This document shows, piece by piece, positions 39,181 through 51,250 of a DNA stretch of 64,000 nucleotides. Every line of letters begins with the position of its first letter. The stretch's first letter is position 1. Source of the stretch: Peptococcaceae bacterium (GTDB taxonomy: Bacteria; Bacillota; Desulfotomaculia; Desulfotomaculales; JACDOK01). The notes under the pieces are model-generated. The model did not search any database, was not told where the DNA came from, and was given only the letters and a program-made list of their open reading frames with translations. A program made the translations under genes and the position numbers. The DNA lies in the NCBI GenBank assembly GCA_017656185.1, contig JACDOK010000002.1, positions 115,703 through 179,702 of the forward strand, written 5' to 3'.

Positions 39181-40272
39181 CTATTTCTTCTGAAACAATA
39201 AAATATACTCGTGCTTAAAGACGTAAAACCCCCCGCTGAGCGCGCGGTAACGCCACAATTCTTTCTGGGTACGCTTGCCGGTAGTCTCATTAAAATTCTT
39301 AACAATGATACTTTTCAGGGTAAACCTGCGCCGCAGGACCTCCTCCATACAGTAAAATCCAAGGGGAATCCACTCCCCGCGGGCATATTTGTCTCCGATC
39401 ACCACCGCCATATACCTTTTATCCTCCAAACAAGGGGTGATATTGTCCACTACCTGCCCGAACATGTGTAAGAATTCTTCGGTGGAAGCGGCATTGGAAA
39501 GATCACGTTGGTCACCGGAGAAAACGATGATGTCATGGTAGGGAGGATGCAGGATAAAAAGCTGGGCCTTTTGCACGCCAGCGGCATGTAAAAGGGCTTC
39601 GCAGTCAATGGTGCGGCTGTCACCGGTTTCTAACAGGGTGGTACAACCATAGGGGTTGGGTTCTTTGGCGATGAGTTCCCTTGCCCTGGCGGCTACTTCT
39701 TTATTCAGTTCCACGCCGATACCGTGGCGACCCAGCCTGCGGCACTCTATCAGAGTAGTGCCGCTGCCCGCAAAAGGATCAACAACGACATCACCCCGCC
39801 GCGTGTAACGCAGCATCAGCTGGTGCGGGATTTGAGGGATGAAGTTCCCCCAATACCATCCCAGGTGCGCGCCGGAAGTATCGCGGCGGTCAATGATCCA
39901 AAGACTGTCGGTGATAATGTGATCGTACTCTTTCCACCGGCTCAGGTTGATATCATTGATACCGTTGGTTTTGGTTGCGACCAGACTGCGGTGTAGGCGT
40001 TTGATGTAATAACACGCGCGTTCCAGGGTGTAGGCTTCCAAGACCTGGTCCAGTTCCCTTAATAAAACGGAACGCTTAAAACGCACCGTATTTTCTTCGT
40101 CTTCCGCCGCGAGCACCCCCAGATCGTCATTTTTCTTTCCCGCTATGATGTCACGCAGTGACCTTACGCGGGCTTTGAGTCCTTCCAAGGCACTTTTCCC
40201 GCGCAGCATTTCCAGCTCATTCCTAAACTGCGCTCTATCAAGGGTAATGAATTCTTCCAAGAGACACCACAT
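39181..40272 (-). CDS. Solitary DNA methyltransferase, N6/N4 type
   Basis: About 363 residues. An N-terminal helical region (1-130), then the AdoMet-binding motif VVVDPFAGSGTTLIE (about 163-177) and, about 75 residues later, a catalytic motif LHPPYHDII (about 241-249). The first position of the catalytic tetrad is His rather than the common Asp, Asn or Ser. The order AdoMet motif then catalytic motif is the alpha/gamma order, although DPFAGSGTT looks beta-like. No restriction gene is adjacent. The start is uncertain: ATG at 40272 or codons farther upstream. Confidence 0.75.
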   Translation of the reverse strand: MWCLLEEFITLDRAQFRNELEMLRGKSALEGLKARVRSLRDIIAGKKNDDLGVLAAEDEENTVRFKRSVLLRELDQVLEAYTLERACYYIKRLHRSLVATKTNGINDINLSRWKEYDHIITDSLWIIDRRDTSGAHLGWYWGNFIPQIPHQLMLRYTRRGDVVVDPFAGSGTTLIECRRLGRHGIGVELNKEVAARARELIAKEPNPYGCTTLLETGDSRTIDCEALLHAAGVQKAQLFILHPPYHDIIVFSGDQRDLSNAASTEEFLHMFGQVVDNITPCLEDKRYMAVVIGDKYARGEWIPLGFYCMEEVLRRRFTLKSIIVKNFNETTGKRTQKELWRYRALSGGFYVFKHEYILLFQKK

Positions 40273-40384
40273 CCCGACTGTGATGATGAGCCGCAAGCAA
40301 GCGGAAAACAATCAACGGTAACTTTATTGTACCGCAGCTGGTGATATCCGAAAAAGACCTACCTCCCATGCCACTGTTTCCCTA

Positions 40385-40413
40385 TTGACAAATTACGCAG
40401 CGGGTGCTAAGGT
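40385..40413 (+). promoter_or_regulatory. Probable promoter of the AlaR/AlaT T-box operon
   Basis: Perfect TTGACA (40385-40390), 17 bases, TAAGGT (40408-40413, weak). Confidence 0.55.
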
Positions 40414-40690
40414 TCTTTACACAAAGAAAAAACTGGTGATGAAGGAACCAAGGACACTGGTAATTGCGCAGCGAGCCGGGGATGGTGCGAGCCCGGTCAA
40501 GGAAAGTGTCCGGGCCACTCCGGAGCCGGGGACGAAGCGCCCATACCGCGGGGTATGTGCACGTAAGTCTTTCCGGTTTAGCCCGCCGTTATCCGGGGTG
40601 AGAGGGTTCCGGTAATTGCCGGGAACCAAATAAGGTGGTACCGCGTGAGGAAACTCCCGTCCTTATCAAAGGGCGGGAGTTTTTAAATTG
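40414..40690 (+). promoter_or_regulatory. T-box riboswitch leader upstream of an Lrp regulator and aminotransferase
   Basis: T-box sequence AAGGTGGTACCGCG at 40632-40645 and terminator hairpin AAACTCCCGTCC / GGGCGGGAGTTT plus T-run (40651-40685). The Stem I distal region GAGCCGGGGATGGTGCGAGCCCGG is typical. GGACACT and AGTGTCC bound the upper part of Stem I. The specifier cannot be fixed by eye; a GCC (Ala) in GTCCGGGCCACTCC is one candidate and fits the downstream AlaR/AlaT-like genes. Confidence 0.88.
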
Positions 40691-40706
40691 TTATGAGGTG
40701 ATAAGG

Positions 40707-41195
40707 TTGAACAAACGCCAGGAGATTCTAGAGCTTTTGGCATGTAACCCGCGCTTAGAACCCAAGACGATTGCTACCATGCTGGAAATGACCGAAGAGG
40801 AAGTAAAGAACATCATTACCGAACTGGAAGCAAATAAGACCATCTTCGGATACCGCACGTTGATTAACTGGGACAAAGCCAACAAGGAGCACGTCCTGGC
40901 CCTGATTGAGGTCAAGGTGACGCCACAGCGCGATGTCGGCTTTAAAGCTGTGGCGGAGAGAATCGGACGCTATCCGGAGGTAAAAACGCTTTACCTGATG
41001 TCGGGGGCTTATGACCTGGCCGTATTTGTCGAGGGGCGCACCATGCAGGAGATATCCAATTTTGTGGCCACGAAACTGGCTCCCCTGGACGGCGTGACCA
41101 GTACCGTGACCCACTTCGTAATGCAGACTTACAAGTCCGAGGGGATCATTCTGGAAAATGGTGAAGAGGACCACAGGCTGGTGATGTCACCGTGA
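40707..41195 (+). CDS. Lrp/AsnC-family transcription regulator (AlaR-like)
   Basis: About 162 residues: N-terminal helix-turn-helix (KRQEILELLACNPRLEPKTIATMLEMTEEEVKNIITELEANKTIFGYRTLINW) and C-terminal amino-acid-sensing RAM domain (HVLALIEVKVTPQRDVGFKAVAERIGRYPEVKTLYLMSGAYDLAVFVEG). TTG 40707 behind GAGGTG is the start, because the upstream part of the frame lies in the T-box terminator. The pair regulator-aminotransferase resembles Bacillus alaR-alaT. Confidence 0.9.
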   Translation: MNKRQEILELLACNPRLEPKTIATMLEMTEEEVKNIITELEANKTIFGYRTLINWDKANKEHVLALIEVKVTPQRDVGFKAVAERIGRYPEVKTLYLMSGAYDLAVFVEGRTMQEISNFVATKLAPLDGVTSTVTHFVMQTYKSEGIILENGEEDHRLVMSP

Positions 41196-42403
41196 GTGGA
41201 AACGGCCAATGGTTGGATCGTATCAACCCCACGGTGCGTGCCATCAAACCGTCCGGTATCAGGCGCTTCTTTGACCTGGCTTCGGAAATGAGGGGTGTGA
41301 TTTCCCTGGGTGTCGGGGAACCGGACTTCGTTACGCCGTGGCGGGTACGGGAGGCCGCCATTTACGGGTTGGAACAGGGCTATACCATGTACACCGCCAA
41401 CAGCGGCCTGCCTGCCCTAAGGCAGGAACTCGCCCGTTACATGGCGGGCAGCTTCGGGGTATCTTACCATCCCGACGGTGAGATTGTTGTCACGGTGGGC
41501 GTTAGCGAGGCCCTGGACCTGGCCTTGCGTGCCCTGGTGACGCCCGGTGACGAAGTACTGGTCCCCGAACCGAGTTACGTATCCTATTTGCCTTGTATTG
41601 AATTGGCCGGGGGGAAACCGGTACCCCTGTCCACCGGCATGTCAAACGGTTTTCGCTTGACGGCGGATCAGGTCGAAAAGGCCGTTACCCCGCGTACAAA
41701 GCTGCTCATTCTTTGTTACCCGAACAATCCTACGGGAGCCGTATTGTCCCGCAGGGAACTGCAGGCCATCGCCGAAGTCTGTGCCGCCCGCGACCTGCTG
41801 GTAATTGCCGACGAAATATATATCCAGCTAAGCTATACGCAAGAACCGGTTTGTTTCGCGTCTCTACCCGGTATGCGGGACCGCACCGTTGTACTGCAGG
41901 GTTTTTCCAAGGCTTTTGCCATGACAGGGTGGCGGGTCGGGTATGCTGCTGGCAACGGGGATTTAATCGGGGCCATGACGAAAATTCACCAGTACACGAT
42001 GCTCTGCGCGCCCATAACCGGCCAAATGGCTGCTTTGGAAGCCCTGCGCAGTGCCCGGGACGAAATGCGGGAAATGGTACGCCAGTTCAATTACCGGCGG
42101 CATCTGGTGATGGATGCGTTTAAGACCATCGGGCTGCCCTGTTTTAATCCCGGCGGAGCGTTCTACGCTTTCCCTGATATTACTCCTACCGGGCTGTCGT
42201 CTGAAGATTTCACCGAGCGGCTTTTACGGGAAGAAAAGGTGGCCGTAGTGCCCGGTAACGCCTTCGGTGACAGCGGGGAAGGCTTTGTACGCTGTTCGTA
42301 CGCCGCTTCGGTTGAGAACCTTACGGAAGCCTTTAAACGAATAGGCCGTTTCGTACAGCGCTACCGAAAGTATAACAAAAAGCTAAATTGGGCAGGAAAT
42401 TGA
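41192..42403 (+). CDS. Class I aminotransferase (AlaT/PatA-like)
   Basis: PLP enzyme, 403 residues, fold-type I. Motifs: LGVGEPDFVTPWRVREAA, CYPNNPTGAVLS, VIADEIYIQLSY, and the Schiff-base Lys in VLQGFSKAFAMTGWRVGY. GTG start overlaps the regulator's stop by four bases. Probably an alanine or aspartate transaminase; the AlaR-like partner favours alanine. Confidence 0.9.
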   Translation: MSGNGQWLDRINPTVRAIKPSGIRRFFDLASEMRGVISLGVGEPDFVTPWRVREAAIYGLEQGYTMYTANSGLPALRQELARYMAGSFGVSYHPDGEIVVTVGVSEALDLALRALVTPGDEVLVPEPSYVSYLPCIELAGGKPVPLSTGMSNGFRLTADQVEKAVTPRTKLLILCYPNNPTGAVLSRRELQAIAEVCAARDLLVIADEIYIQLSYTQEPVCFASLPGMRDRTVVLQGFSKAFAMTGWRVGYAAGNGDLIGAMTKIHQYTMLCAPITGQMAALEALRSARDEMREMVRQFNYRRHLVMDAFKTIGLPCFNPGGAFYAFPDITPTGLSSEDFTERLLREEKVAVVPGNAFGDSGEGFVRCSYAASVENLTEAFKRIGRFVQRYRKYNKKLNWAGN

Positions 42404-42485
42404 CAAGGGATGTAGAAATAGATGCACAGCGTTAAATTTATGTTAATAAACTAAACCATCAGGCAATAATATCCCCGGCTTCAGC

Positions 42486-42530
42486 CCAGCACTCAGGTAA
42501 GCCCGTAATGTATGCCCTACTGAGTGCTGG
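42486..42530. repeat. 45-bp palindromic repeat, copy 3
   Basis: Arms CCAGCACTCAG (42486-42496) and CTGAGTGCTGG (42520-42530), centre beginning GTAAGCCCGTAATG. The rest of the 336-base gap (42404-42739) holds the terminator at 42629 and no convincing gene. Confidence 0.9.
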
Positions 42531-42628
42531 CGAACGAATAAGGGATGTGATACCCGTGCACCAGGAGCGTTTAACAAATGGTGTTGATGCAGCTTTAAAT
42601 CTTTTCCGCAATCTGCTTGTGAAGTGTG

Positions 42629-42668
42629 AAAAGGGAGCGGGACCACGCGTGTCCGGCTCCCTTTTCGC
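42629..42668 (+). terminator. Terminator between aminotransferase and DUF1934 gene
   Basis: AAAAGGGAGC (42629-42638) and GCTCCCTTTT (42656-42665) form a perfect 10-bp stem; the loop can pair further (GGAC/GTCC). The tail is TTTTCG. Confidence 0.85.
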
Positions 42669-42739
42669 GTATTTATGAGCGGTTTGGTGTGCCGAATAAT
42701 TTGCGGCTTGCAAAGGCCGCGGCGAGGGAGATGATACCC

Positions 42740-43162
42740 GTGCGCAAGCAAGTATGGGTTACGGTGCGGGGAGAGCGCATCGATGACCAGGGAGAAAAGG
42801 AATTGGTCGAACTGGGTACCAAGGCGGACCTCTTCCGCAAAAACGATTCCATTTATATTGTTTACAGTGAGAGCGCGATTTCGGGTCAGGAAGGTACCAT
42901 TACCTCCTGGAAGGCCGAGCCCACCAGGGTTACGCTGAACAAGATGGGTACGGCTGAGGTGCGCCAGGTTTTTGAAAGGGGTATCCAGAACCAGGCCAAC
43001 TACGTGACGCCCTTTGGCAGCCTGCCCGTGTCCGTCCTGCCCTGGAAGGTCGAGGTAGACTTGACAGAGGTGGGGGGAAGTATTAACCTAGAGTATGAAT
43101 TGGAACTGAGCGAGCAAAAAATAGGCTACCACGTTCTATCGTTGACAGTCGAGGAGGTTTAG
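42740..43162 (+). CDS. DUF1934 family beta-barrel protein (YwiB-like)
   Basis: About 140 residues (KQVWVTVRGERIDDQGEKELVELGTKADLFRKNDSIYIVYSES...INLEYELELSEQKIGYHVLSLTVEEV). The family is a small calycin-like barrel found directly before argS in many Firmicutes; function unknown. GTG 42740 is chosen because GAGGGAG lies nine bases upstream; the ATG at 42731 abuts that SD. Confidence 0.85.
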   Translation: MRKQVWVTVRGERIDDQGEKELVELGTKADLFRKNDSIYIVYSESAISGQEGTITSWKAEPTRVTLNKMGTAEVRQVFERGIQNQANYVTPFGSLPVSVLPWKVEVDLTEVGGSINLEYELELSEQKIGYHVLSLTVEEV

Positions 43163-43163
43163 A

Positions 43164-46471
<3,308 letters not shown>

Positions 46472-46513
46472 CACCCGTTACCGTATGCTAAGAAAGATGG
46501 CAAAGAGGGGTGT

Positions 46514-47449
46514 ATGATGCGCAAAATATGGGCCGGCATCATATTGGGAGTAGTGGTTTTGTCGCTTGTAATGGCGGCGGTTTTTGGTGGTCGCGGGGGC
46601 GGCGGTGTTAATTATTACGGCACCGCACGCGGGGCCGGTATCGGTCTGGTGCATATCGAAGGCGTTATTACGGGCGGGCGCAGCGGCAATTTGTTTCAGG
46701 CCGTGGCGTCGGTCGAAGAAATACTCAACCAATTGCGCCGGGCCGAAGAAGATCCGGATATCAAGGCCGTGGTGCTGCGTTTAAACAGCCCCGGCGGCAC
46801 ATCGGCGGCTTCGCAGGAAATAGGGGCGGCCGTGGCGCGGCTGCGCAAAAGCGGAAAGCCGGTCGTGGCCTCCATGAGTGATGTGGCTGCTTCCGGCGCC
46901 TACTGGATCGCTTCGCAGGCCAATGTTATTGTGGCGAATCCTGCCAGCGTGACCGGCAGTATCGGGGTCATTATACCGACCCAGAATTATGCCGGTCTTT
47001 ATGATAAGATCGGGATAGAAACGGAAAACATCAAGAGCGGGCCGTTTAAGGATATGGGAACTCCTTCACGCCCGTTAACCCCGGAGGAGCGGGCGATCTT
47101 TCAGAATATGGTCGACGACATGTATGATCAATTTGTCTCCGTGGTGGCCAAAGGGCGTCATATGGATGAGGACCGGGTGCGTGAACTGGCTGACGGGCGG
47201 GTTTACAGCGGCCGCCAGGCCCGGGACCTGGGTCTGGTTGATGAGCTTGGGGGGCTGCGTGAGGCCGTCCGGCTGGCAGCCGACATGGCTGACATCAAGG
47301 GTGAGCCGAGAATAATTCCCCTGGAGGAAAGAACGTACTGGCAGGGCATTTTCTCCGGGTTTTCGAGCAGTTTCAACCCCGGGTCCGCACCGGGGGCCTG
47401 GCTGATAATGGACCCGGCATATATACCCGGGTCGCGTAGTAATTGGTAA
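46514..47449 (+). CDS. sppA: Signal peptide peptidase SppA (S49)
   Basis: 311 residues. One N-terminal membrane span (IWAGIILGVVVLSLVMAAVF), then a single S49 Clp-like serine protease domain: VVLRLNSPGGTSAASQEI, catalytic Ser in SDVAASGAYWIASQA, Lys in NIKSGPFKDMGTP. It degrades cleaved signal peptides at the membrane. SD GAGGGGTG. The stop codon falls in a short heptamer array. Confidence 0.94.
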   Translation: MMRKIWAGIILGVVVLSLVMAAVFGGRGGGGVNYYGTARGAGIGLVHIEGVITGGRSGNLFQAVASVEEILNQLRRAEEDPDIKAVVLRLNSPGGTSAASQEIGAAVARLRKSGKPVVASMSDVAASGAYWIASQANVIVANPASVTGSIGVIIPTQNYAGLYDKIGIETENIKSGPFKDMGTPSRPLTPEERAIFQNMVDDMYDQFVSVVAKGRHMDEDRVRELADGRVYSGRQARDLGLVDELGGLREAVRLAADMADIKGEPRIIPLEERTYWQGIFSGFSSSFNPGSAPGAWLIMDPAYIPGSRSNW

Positions 47450-47465
47450 GCAGTAAGCAGTAATT
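47445..47465 (+). repeat. Heptamer tandem array at the sppA stop codon (3 units)
   Basis: GGTAAGC, AGTAAGC and AGTAATT. The sppA stop TAA (47447-47449) lies inside the first unit. Confidence 0.75.
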
Positions 47466-47506
47466 CCTGTTTCGTCGAAAGAGTGGGCTTGCCGGAGGTG
47501 CTTTTG

Positions 47507-48253
47507 GTGCACAATGATGAAGAAAGAACAGAAAAATTACCGGAACCGGTGCCGGCCGCAGACCCTGACAACGGCAATGTTACGCCCGGGGAGAATGTAC
47601 CCTCCGAAACACAGAACCCCGGTTTTTTGGAGATTGTCTATGGTACACTTTTTGATCCGGTAAACACTTTCCGGCGTATTGCTCCGCATCCTCCTTTAGG
47701 AATCGCACTGCTGATAGTTACCCTGGTCAATGCGGCTACCGCCCTGATGAGCGTTTTTTCCTTTCGCATGTTTCCCCCTGCCGACTTGCCGTCCGAAGCG
47801 GCATATGTTTGGGCCGGAGCGGCCCCGCTTATCGGTTTTGCCAATTTTGTGCTCTGGTACGTCAAGTGGCTGGGTTACGGGGCTGTGCTGCACCTGGTGG
47901 CGGGTTTGTTTGGCGGCAGGGGCACAGCCAGGGGAACCCTTACGGTTTACGGTTTGGCCGGGCTGCCCAGCCTGCTGCTGCTTCCGTTTCAGGGTATCCT
48001 TGTGGTTGCAAGAGCGGGAGAGTTTGTTGCTTCGCTGGTTATGGGGACGGTCGGTGTGATTGTTTTGGTATGGGGTATTGTACTGCTGGTTCTGGGGCTG
48101 CGTGATATCCACTATTTCTCCAGCGGGCGGGCCGTTGCCACCGTAGCCGTTCCGGCTTTAGCCATCGTTTTCCTGGTGTTTTTGTTCGTGGCCTTACTTG
48201 TTCTGGGTATTATAAGCATTTTGCCGGGCTTCCCGGGTGACCCCGAAATATAG
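47507..48253 (+). CDS. Yip1-domain membrane protein
   Basis: About 248 residues. An acidic, Pro-rich N-terminal tail (about 45 residues) precedes a Yip1-like domain of five transmembrane segments (FLEIVYGTLFDPVNTFRRIAPHPPLGIALLIVTLVNAATAL...). Function unknown. Start GTG 47507 is chosen because GGAGGTG lies six bases upstream; TTG 47504 and GTG 47483 are in frame. Confidence 0.78.
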   Translation: MHNDEERTEKLPEPVPAADPDNGNVTPGENVPSETQNPGFLEIVYGTLFDPVNTFRRIAPHPPLGIALLIVTLVNAATALMSVFSFRMFPPADLPSEAAYVWAGAAPLIGFANFVLWYVKWLGYGAVLHLVAGLFGGRGTARGTLTVYGLAGLPSLLLLPFQGILVVARAGEFVASLVMGTVGVIVLVWGIVLLVLGLRDIHYFSSGRAVATVAVPALAIVFLVFLFVALLVLGIISILPGFPGDPEI

Positions 48254-48347
48254 TTGCATCTATTCTCTTCTATAGCAGGATTTTGCCAACGTCCCCCGAA
48301 CCTTTATCAAAATAGCTGCCAAGGAATATTTACAAGGTGGGATGGGG

Positions 48348-48719
48348 ATGCTTTTGGTCGTAGATGACCAGCCGGCCATAAGACATCTGCTAAAAGAAGC
48401 CCTGGCGGTTGAAGGTTATGAAGTCGAACTGGCTGCCAACGGGCGCGAAGCGGTTGCCAAGGTGCAGGAAAGATGTCCGGATTTGGTGCTCCTCGATTTA
48501 AAAATGCCCGGGATGAGCGGTTTGGAAACGCTGGAACAAATACATAGTATCGCGCCGCAGGTACCGGTAATCTTAATTACTGCCTACGGGGAATTATCAA
48601 ATCCTGGCAAAGCGGAAAGAATGGGTGTCAAGTGCTTGATTTTTAAACCCTTTGATTTAAATAAGGTGCGGGCAGTAGTGCGTAAGGTGCTCGCTGAAAC
48701 CTCGTTGCAATCCGTGTAA
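48348..48719 (+). CDS. spo0F: Response regulator receiver, Spo0F-like
   Basis: 123 residues, receiver domain only. Acidic pair DD (6,7), phospho-acceptor Asp about residue 50 (LVLLDLKMPGMSG), switch Thr in LITAYG and Lys in IFKPFD. Single-domain form and position before fba match Spo0F, the phosphorelay carrier that begins sporulation. ATG 48348 is chosen because AAGGTGGG ends six bases before it; ATG 48342 directly abuts that SD. The Spo0F function is inferred. Confidence 0.85.
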   Translation: MLLVVDDQPAIRHLLKEALAVEGYEVELAANGREAVAKVQERCPDLVLLDLKMPGMSGLETLEQIHSIAPQVPVILITAYGELSNPGKAERMGVKCLIFKPFDLNKVRAVVRKVLAETSLQSV

Positions 48720-48778
48720 AAGCAGAATAGAATAGAATTCTTGAAGCAGGCTTTGATGTAAGGGAGGTCTTACCAGAT

Positions 48779-49444
48779 ATGATTATTAATACCGTTACCA
48801 CTATTGCCCTGCGCTGTCCGGAATGCGCGCGATTAAGTTTATATCCGGTCTCCCGGTTTTCCTTTTCAAACAATAAAACCCAAGAGATTGTTTGTTCGTG
48901 TGGTACGCCTCAAGTTGTCATGGTTACCAGGAACAAGAAATCGTATTGGTTGGAGATAAACTGCGTAGTATGCGAATCCACACATTTTTATCGTCTTAAA
49001 GCCAAAGAGTTGTGGTCGCACAATGTGATACACCTTTCATGCCAGGAAACGGGCTTGGAGTTGGGGCATATCGGCCCGCATCAAAAGGTTCAGGCCTACC
49101 TGGAGAAAAATGAAGACGCGCTGGAAGCCTTGATCGAAGAAATGGGCGGGGAGGAATATTTCCAAAGTGCGGAAATTATGCTCTCCACTCTTACCCATGT
49201 CCATACTCTGGCCGAGGAAGGCGGCCTGATTTGTCCCTGTGGCAAGAACCGCATTGAACTGGAAATATTCCCGGAACGGGTGGAGCTGCATTGCCGCCAC
49301 TGCAAGCGGATGCGTTTGCTGGCGGCGAAGACCCAGCAAGACCTTGAGCGGCTGCATAAGATGGAAAAGATCGAACTGTCCCGGCAGGTGTTTGGCGAGG
49401 ATCCGGTCAACAACCCCCGCCGCCGGCGCGACAACAAATGGTAG
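48779..49444 (+). CDS. Multi zinc-ribbon protein of unknown function
   Basis: 221 residues. Cys pairs CPEC (about 13-16), CSCG (about 39-41), CVVC (about 62-65), CPCG (about 152) and CRHC (about 169) suggest several zinc ribbons, N- and C-terminal, around a helical middle. The C-terminus is basic (RRRRDNKW). There is no catalytic motif. It lies between spo0F and fba, where Bacillus has no such gene; a role with RNA, DNA or sporulation is only a guess. SD AGGGAGGTC. Confidence 0.75.
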   Translation: MIINTVTTIALRCPECARLSLYPVSRFSFSNNKTQEIVCSCGTPQVVMVTRNKKSYWLEINCVVCESTHFYRLKAKELWSHNVIHLSCQETGLELGHIGPHQKVQAYLEKNEDALEALIEEMGGEEYFQSAEIMLSTLTHVHTLAEEGGLICPCGKNRIELEIFPERVELHCRHCKRMRLLAAKTQQDLERLHKMEKIELSRQVFGEDPVNNPRRRRDNKW

Positions 49445-49454
49445 GAGGGGCATA

Positions 49455-50318
49455 ATGGGCCTGGTAACTGCAGCATATATCCTTAAACACGCCGAAGCAG
49501 GCGGCTGGGCGGTAGGTGCCTTCAACTGCAACAACATGGAGATTGTGCAGGCGATAATCCGCGCCGCCCGGGAGGAGCAGTCACCGGTCATCATTCAGGC
49601 CAGTCAGGGCGCGATTAAGTATGCTGGTCTCAGCTATATCAAGGCTCTGGTGCTGGAAGCCGTCCGGACGGCAGATGTTCCCGTGGCCCTGCACCTGGAC
49701 CACGGGACCAGTTTTGAACAGGCGGTCCGGTGTATCCGGGCCGGTTTTACTTCGGTGATGATTGACGGCTCGCATTTATCCCTGGATGAGAATATCGCGC
49801 TCACAAGGCGCGTGGTTGAGGTGGCTTCCGCCGCCGGGGTGTCGGTGGAGGCTGAATTGGGCCGCATCGGCGGAACCGAGGACGACATTTCCGTGGATGA
49901 GCGTGATGCTTTTTTCACGGACCCCGACGAGGCACGCTACTTTGTGGAGCAGACCGGCGTGGACTCTCTCGCGGTGGCCATTGGTACCGCCCACGGGCTA
50001 TACAAGGGTGAGCCCAAACTTGACTTTGAACGCCTGAAAAAGATCAAGGCCCGGGTACCCAAGCCCCTGGTATTGCACGGGTCTTCGGGGGTGCCTGCTG
50101 AGGCTGTCAAAGAAGCTGTTTCCCTGGGTATACGCAAGGTCAATATCGACAGCGACATCCGGCAGGCGTTTACCTCCACGGTGCGTGAGGTTCTGGCGGC
50201 CAACCCGCATGAAATCGACCCCCGCAAGATATTGGGACCGGCACGCGATGCGGCTGTAGAGGTAATCCGGGAAAAGATCAGGATTTTCGGCAGCTCGGGT
50301 AAGGCCCGGGAAATGTAA
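49455..50318 (+). CDS. fba: Class II fructose-1,6-bisphosphate aldolase
   Basis: Zinc-dependent aldolase, 287 residues. Zinc ligands lie in VALHLDHGTSF, AELGRIGGTEDD region, GTAHGLYKG and VLHGSSGVP. ATG 49455 behind GGAGGGG is used; the frame continues upstream in the previous gene's end. The gene order spo0F-(ribbon)-fba-tal-rho agrees with Firmicutes. Confidence 0.95.
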   Translation: MGLVTAAYILKHAEAGGWAVGAFNCNNMEIVQAIIRAAREEQSPVIIQASQGAIKYAGLSYIKALVLEAVRTADVPVALHLDHGTSFEQAVRCIRAGFTSVMIDGSHLSLDENIALTRRVVEVASAAGVSVEAELGRIGGTEDDISVDERDAFFTDPDEARYFVEQTGVDSLAVAIGTAHGLYKGEPKLDFERLKKIKARVPKPLVLHGSSGVPAEAVKEAVSLGIRKVNIDSDIRQAFTSTVREVLAANPHEIDPRKILGPARDAAVEVIREKIRIFGSSGKAREM

Positions 50319-50387
50319 GCTTGAATTAGACGGGATTAACAGGGGGAGCCTTTGTAAGGCTCCCGAAGACCCGAAAGAAATGCTGCC

Positions 50388-50422
50388 AATTACTGTTTGC
50401 TGTTTACTGCTTACTGTTTACT
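50388..50422 (-). repeat. Heptamer tandem array (5 units, minus orientation)
   Basis: Read on the minus strand: AGTAAAC, AGTAAGC, AGTAAAC, AGCAAAC, AGTAATT. A perfect hairpin GGGAGCCTT-TGT-AAGGCTCCC lies 25 bases upstream (about 50343-50363) without a T-run; it may be a partial terminator of fba. Confidence 0.8.
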
Positions 50423-50513
50423 AATTATGGTTCCTTTTATGCAAAATTTGTCACAATTATATGGTCAACTGTCTCCATGGTGATGTATAGTAAGGGATGG
50501 AAGTTCTGATTTT

Positions 50514-51176
50514 ATGGGGGTGTTCAAAATTAAACTGTTCCTGGATACGGCCAATGTTGATGAAATCAGAGAAGCAGCATCTTTAGGAGTAATCAGCGGC
50601 GTCACTACCAATCCCTCCCTCATTGCGAAGGAAGGCCGTAATTTTACCGATGTGGTTAAAGAAATCACTAGTATCGTGGACGGGCCGGTCAGTGCCGAGG
50701 TGATCAGTACCGATGCCGAAGGCATGATCAAAGAAGCTGAGGAATTGGCCCAAATTCACCCTAACGTAGTTATTAAGATCCCTATGATCGGGGAAGGGCT
50801 GAAGGCTGTTAAAGTATTAGAAGAAAAAGGTGTGCGGACTAACGTTACCCTGGTGTTCTCAGCGAACCAGGCGCTGCTGGCGGCGCTGGCAGGGGCCAGT
50901 TTTGTGAGTCCTTTTGTCGGGCGGCTGGATGATGCGGGTCACGATGGGATGCAGGTTGTGGCCGATATCGTCGATATTTTCGACTTTTACGGTTATGAAA
51001 CCGAAGTTATTGCAGCAAGTATCCGCCATCCGTTACACTGTATTCAGGCGGCTCAGGCCGGGGCGCATATTGCTACCGTACCCTATAAAGTTTTGCAAAA
51101 GATGATCAAGCACCCGTTTACCGATGTAGGGCTGCAGAGATTTCTCGATGACTGGAAAAAGGTCAAGCAGTCTTAA
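50514..51176 (+). CDS. tal: Transaldolase (fructose-6-phosphate aldolase-like subfamily)
   Basis: Small transaldolase, 214-220 residues ([30 protein letters not shown]; Schiff-base Lys in [11 protein letters not shown]). It links glycolysis and the pentose phosphate pathway. The ATG at 50514 has a weak SD. A GGGGGTG just after that ATG is seven bases before an ATT at 50529, which would yield the canonical N-terminus KLFLDTANV, so a rare ATT start is possible. Confidence 0.93.
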   Translation: MGVFKIKLFLDTANVDEIREAASLGVISGVTTNPSLIAKEGRNFTDVVKEITSIVDGPVSAEVISTDAEGMIKEAEELAQIHPNVVIKIPMIGEGLKAVKVLEEKGVRTNVTLVFSANQALLAALAGASFVSPFVGRLDDAGHDGMQVVADIVDIFDFYGYETEVIAASIRHPLHCIQAAQAGAHIATVPYKVLQKMIKHPFTDVGLQRFLDDWKKVKQS

Positions 51177-51207
51177 CCCGTTTCAGGGATCTATGCATAT
51201 ACTGTTA

Positions 51208-51250
51208 AGACGGACGGGATAGGGCTAAAACAGCCCACCGTCTCCTTTTA
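51208..51250 (+). terminator. Terminator after tal
   Basis: AGACGG...AGGGCT, loop AAAA, AGCCC...CCGTCT then CCTTTT. The following 51251-51597 is AT-rich and contains no convincing gene; a 64-codon frame at 51280 lacks an SD. Confidence 0.85.
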
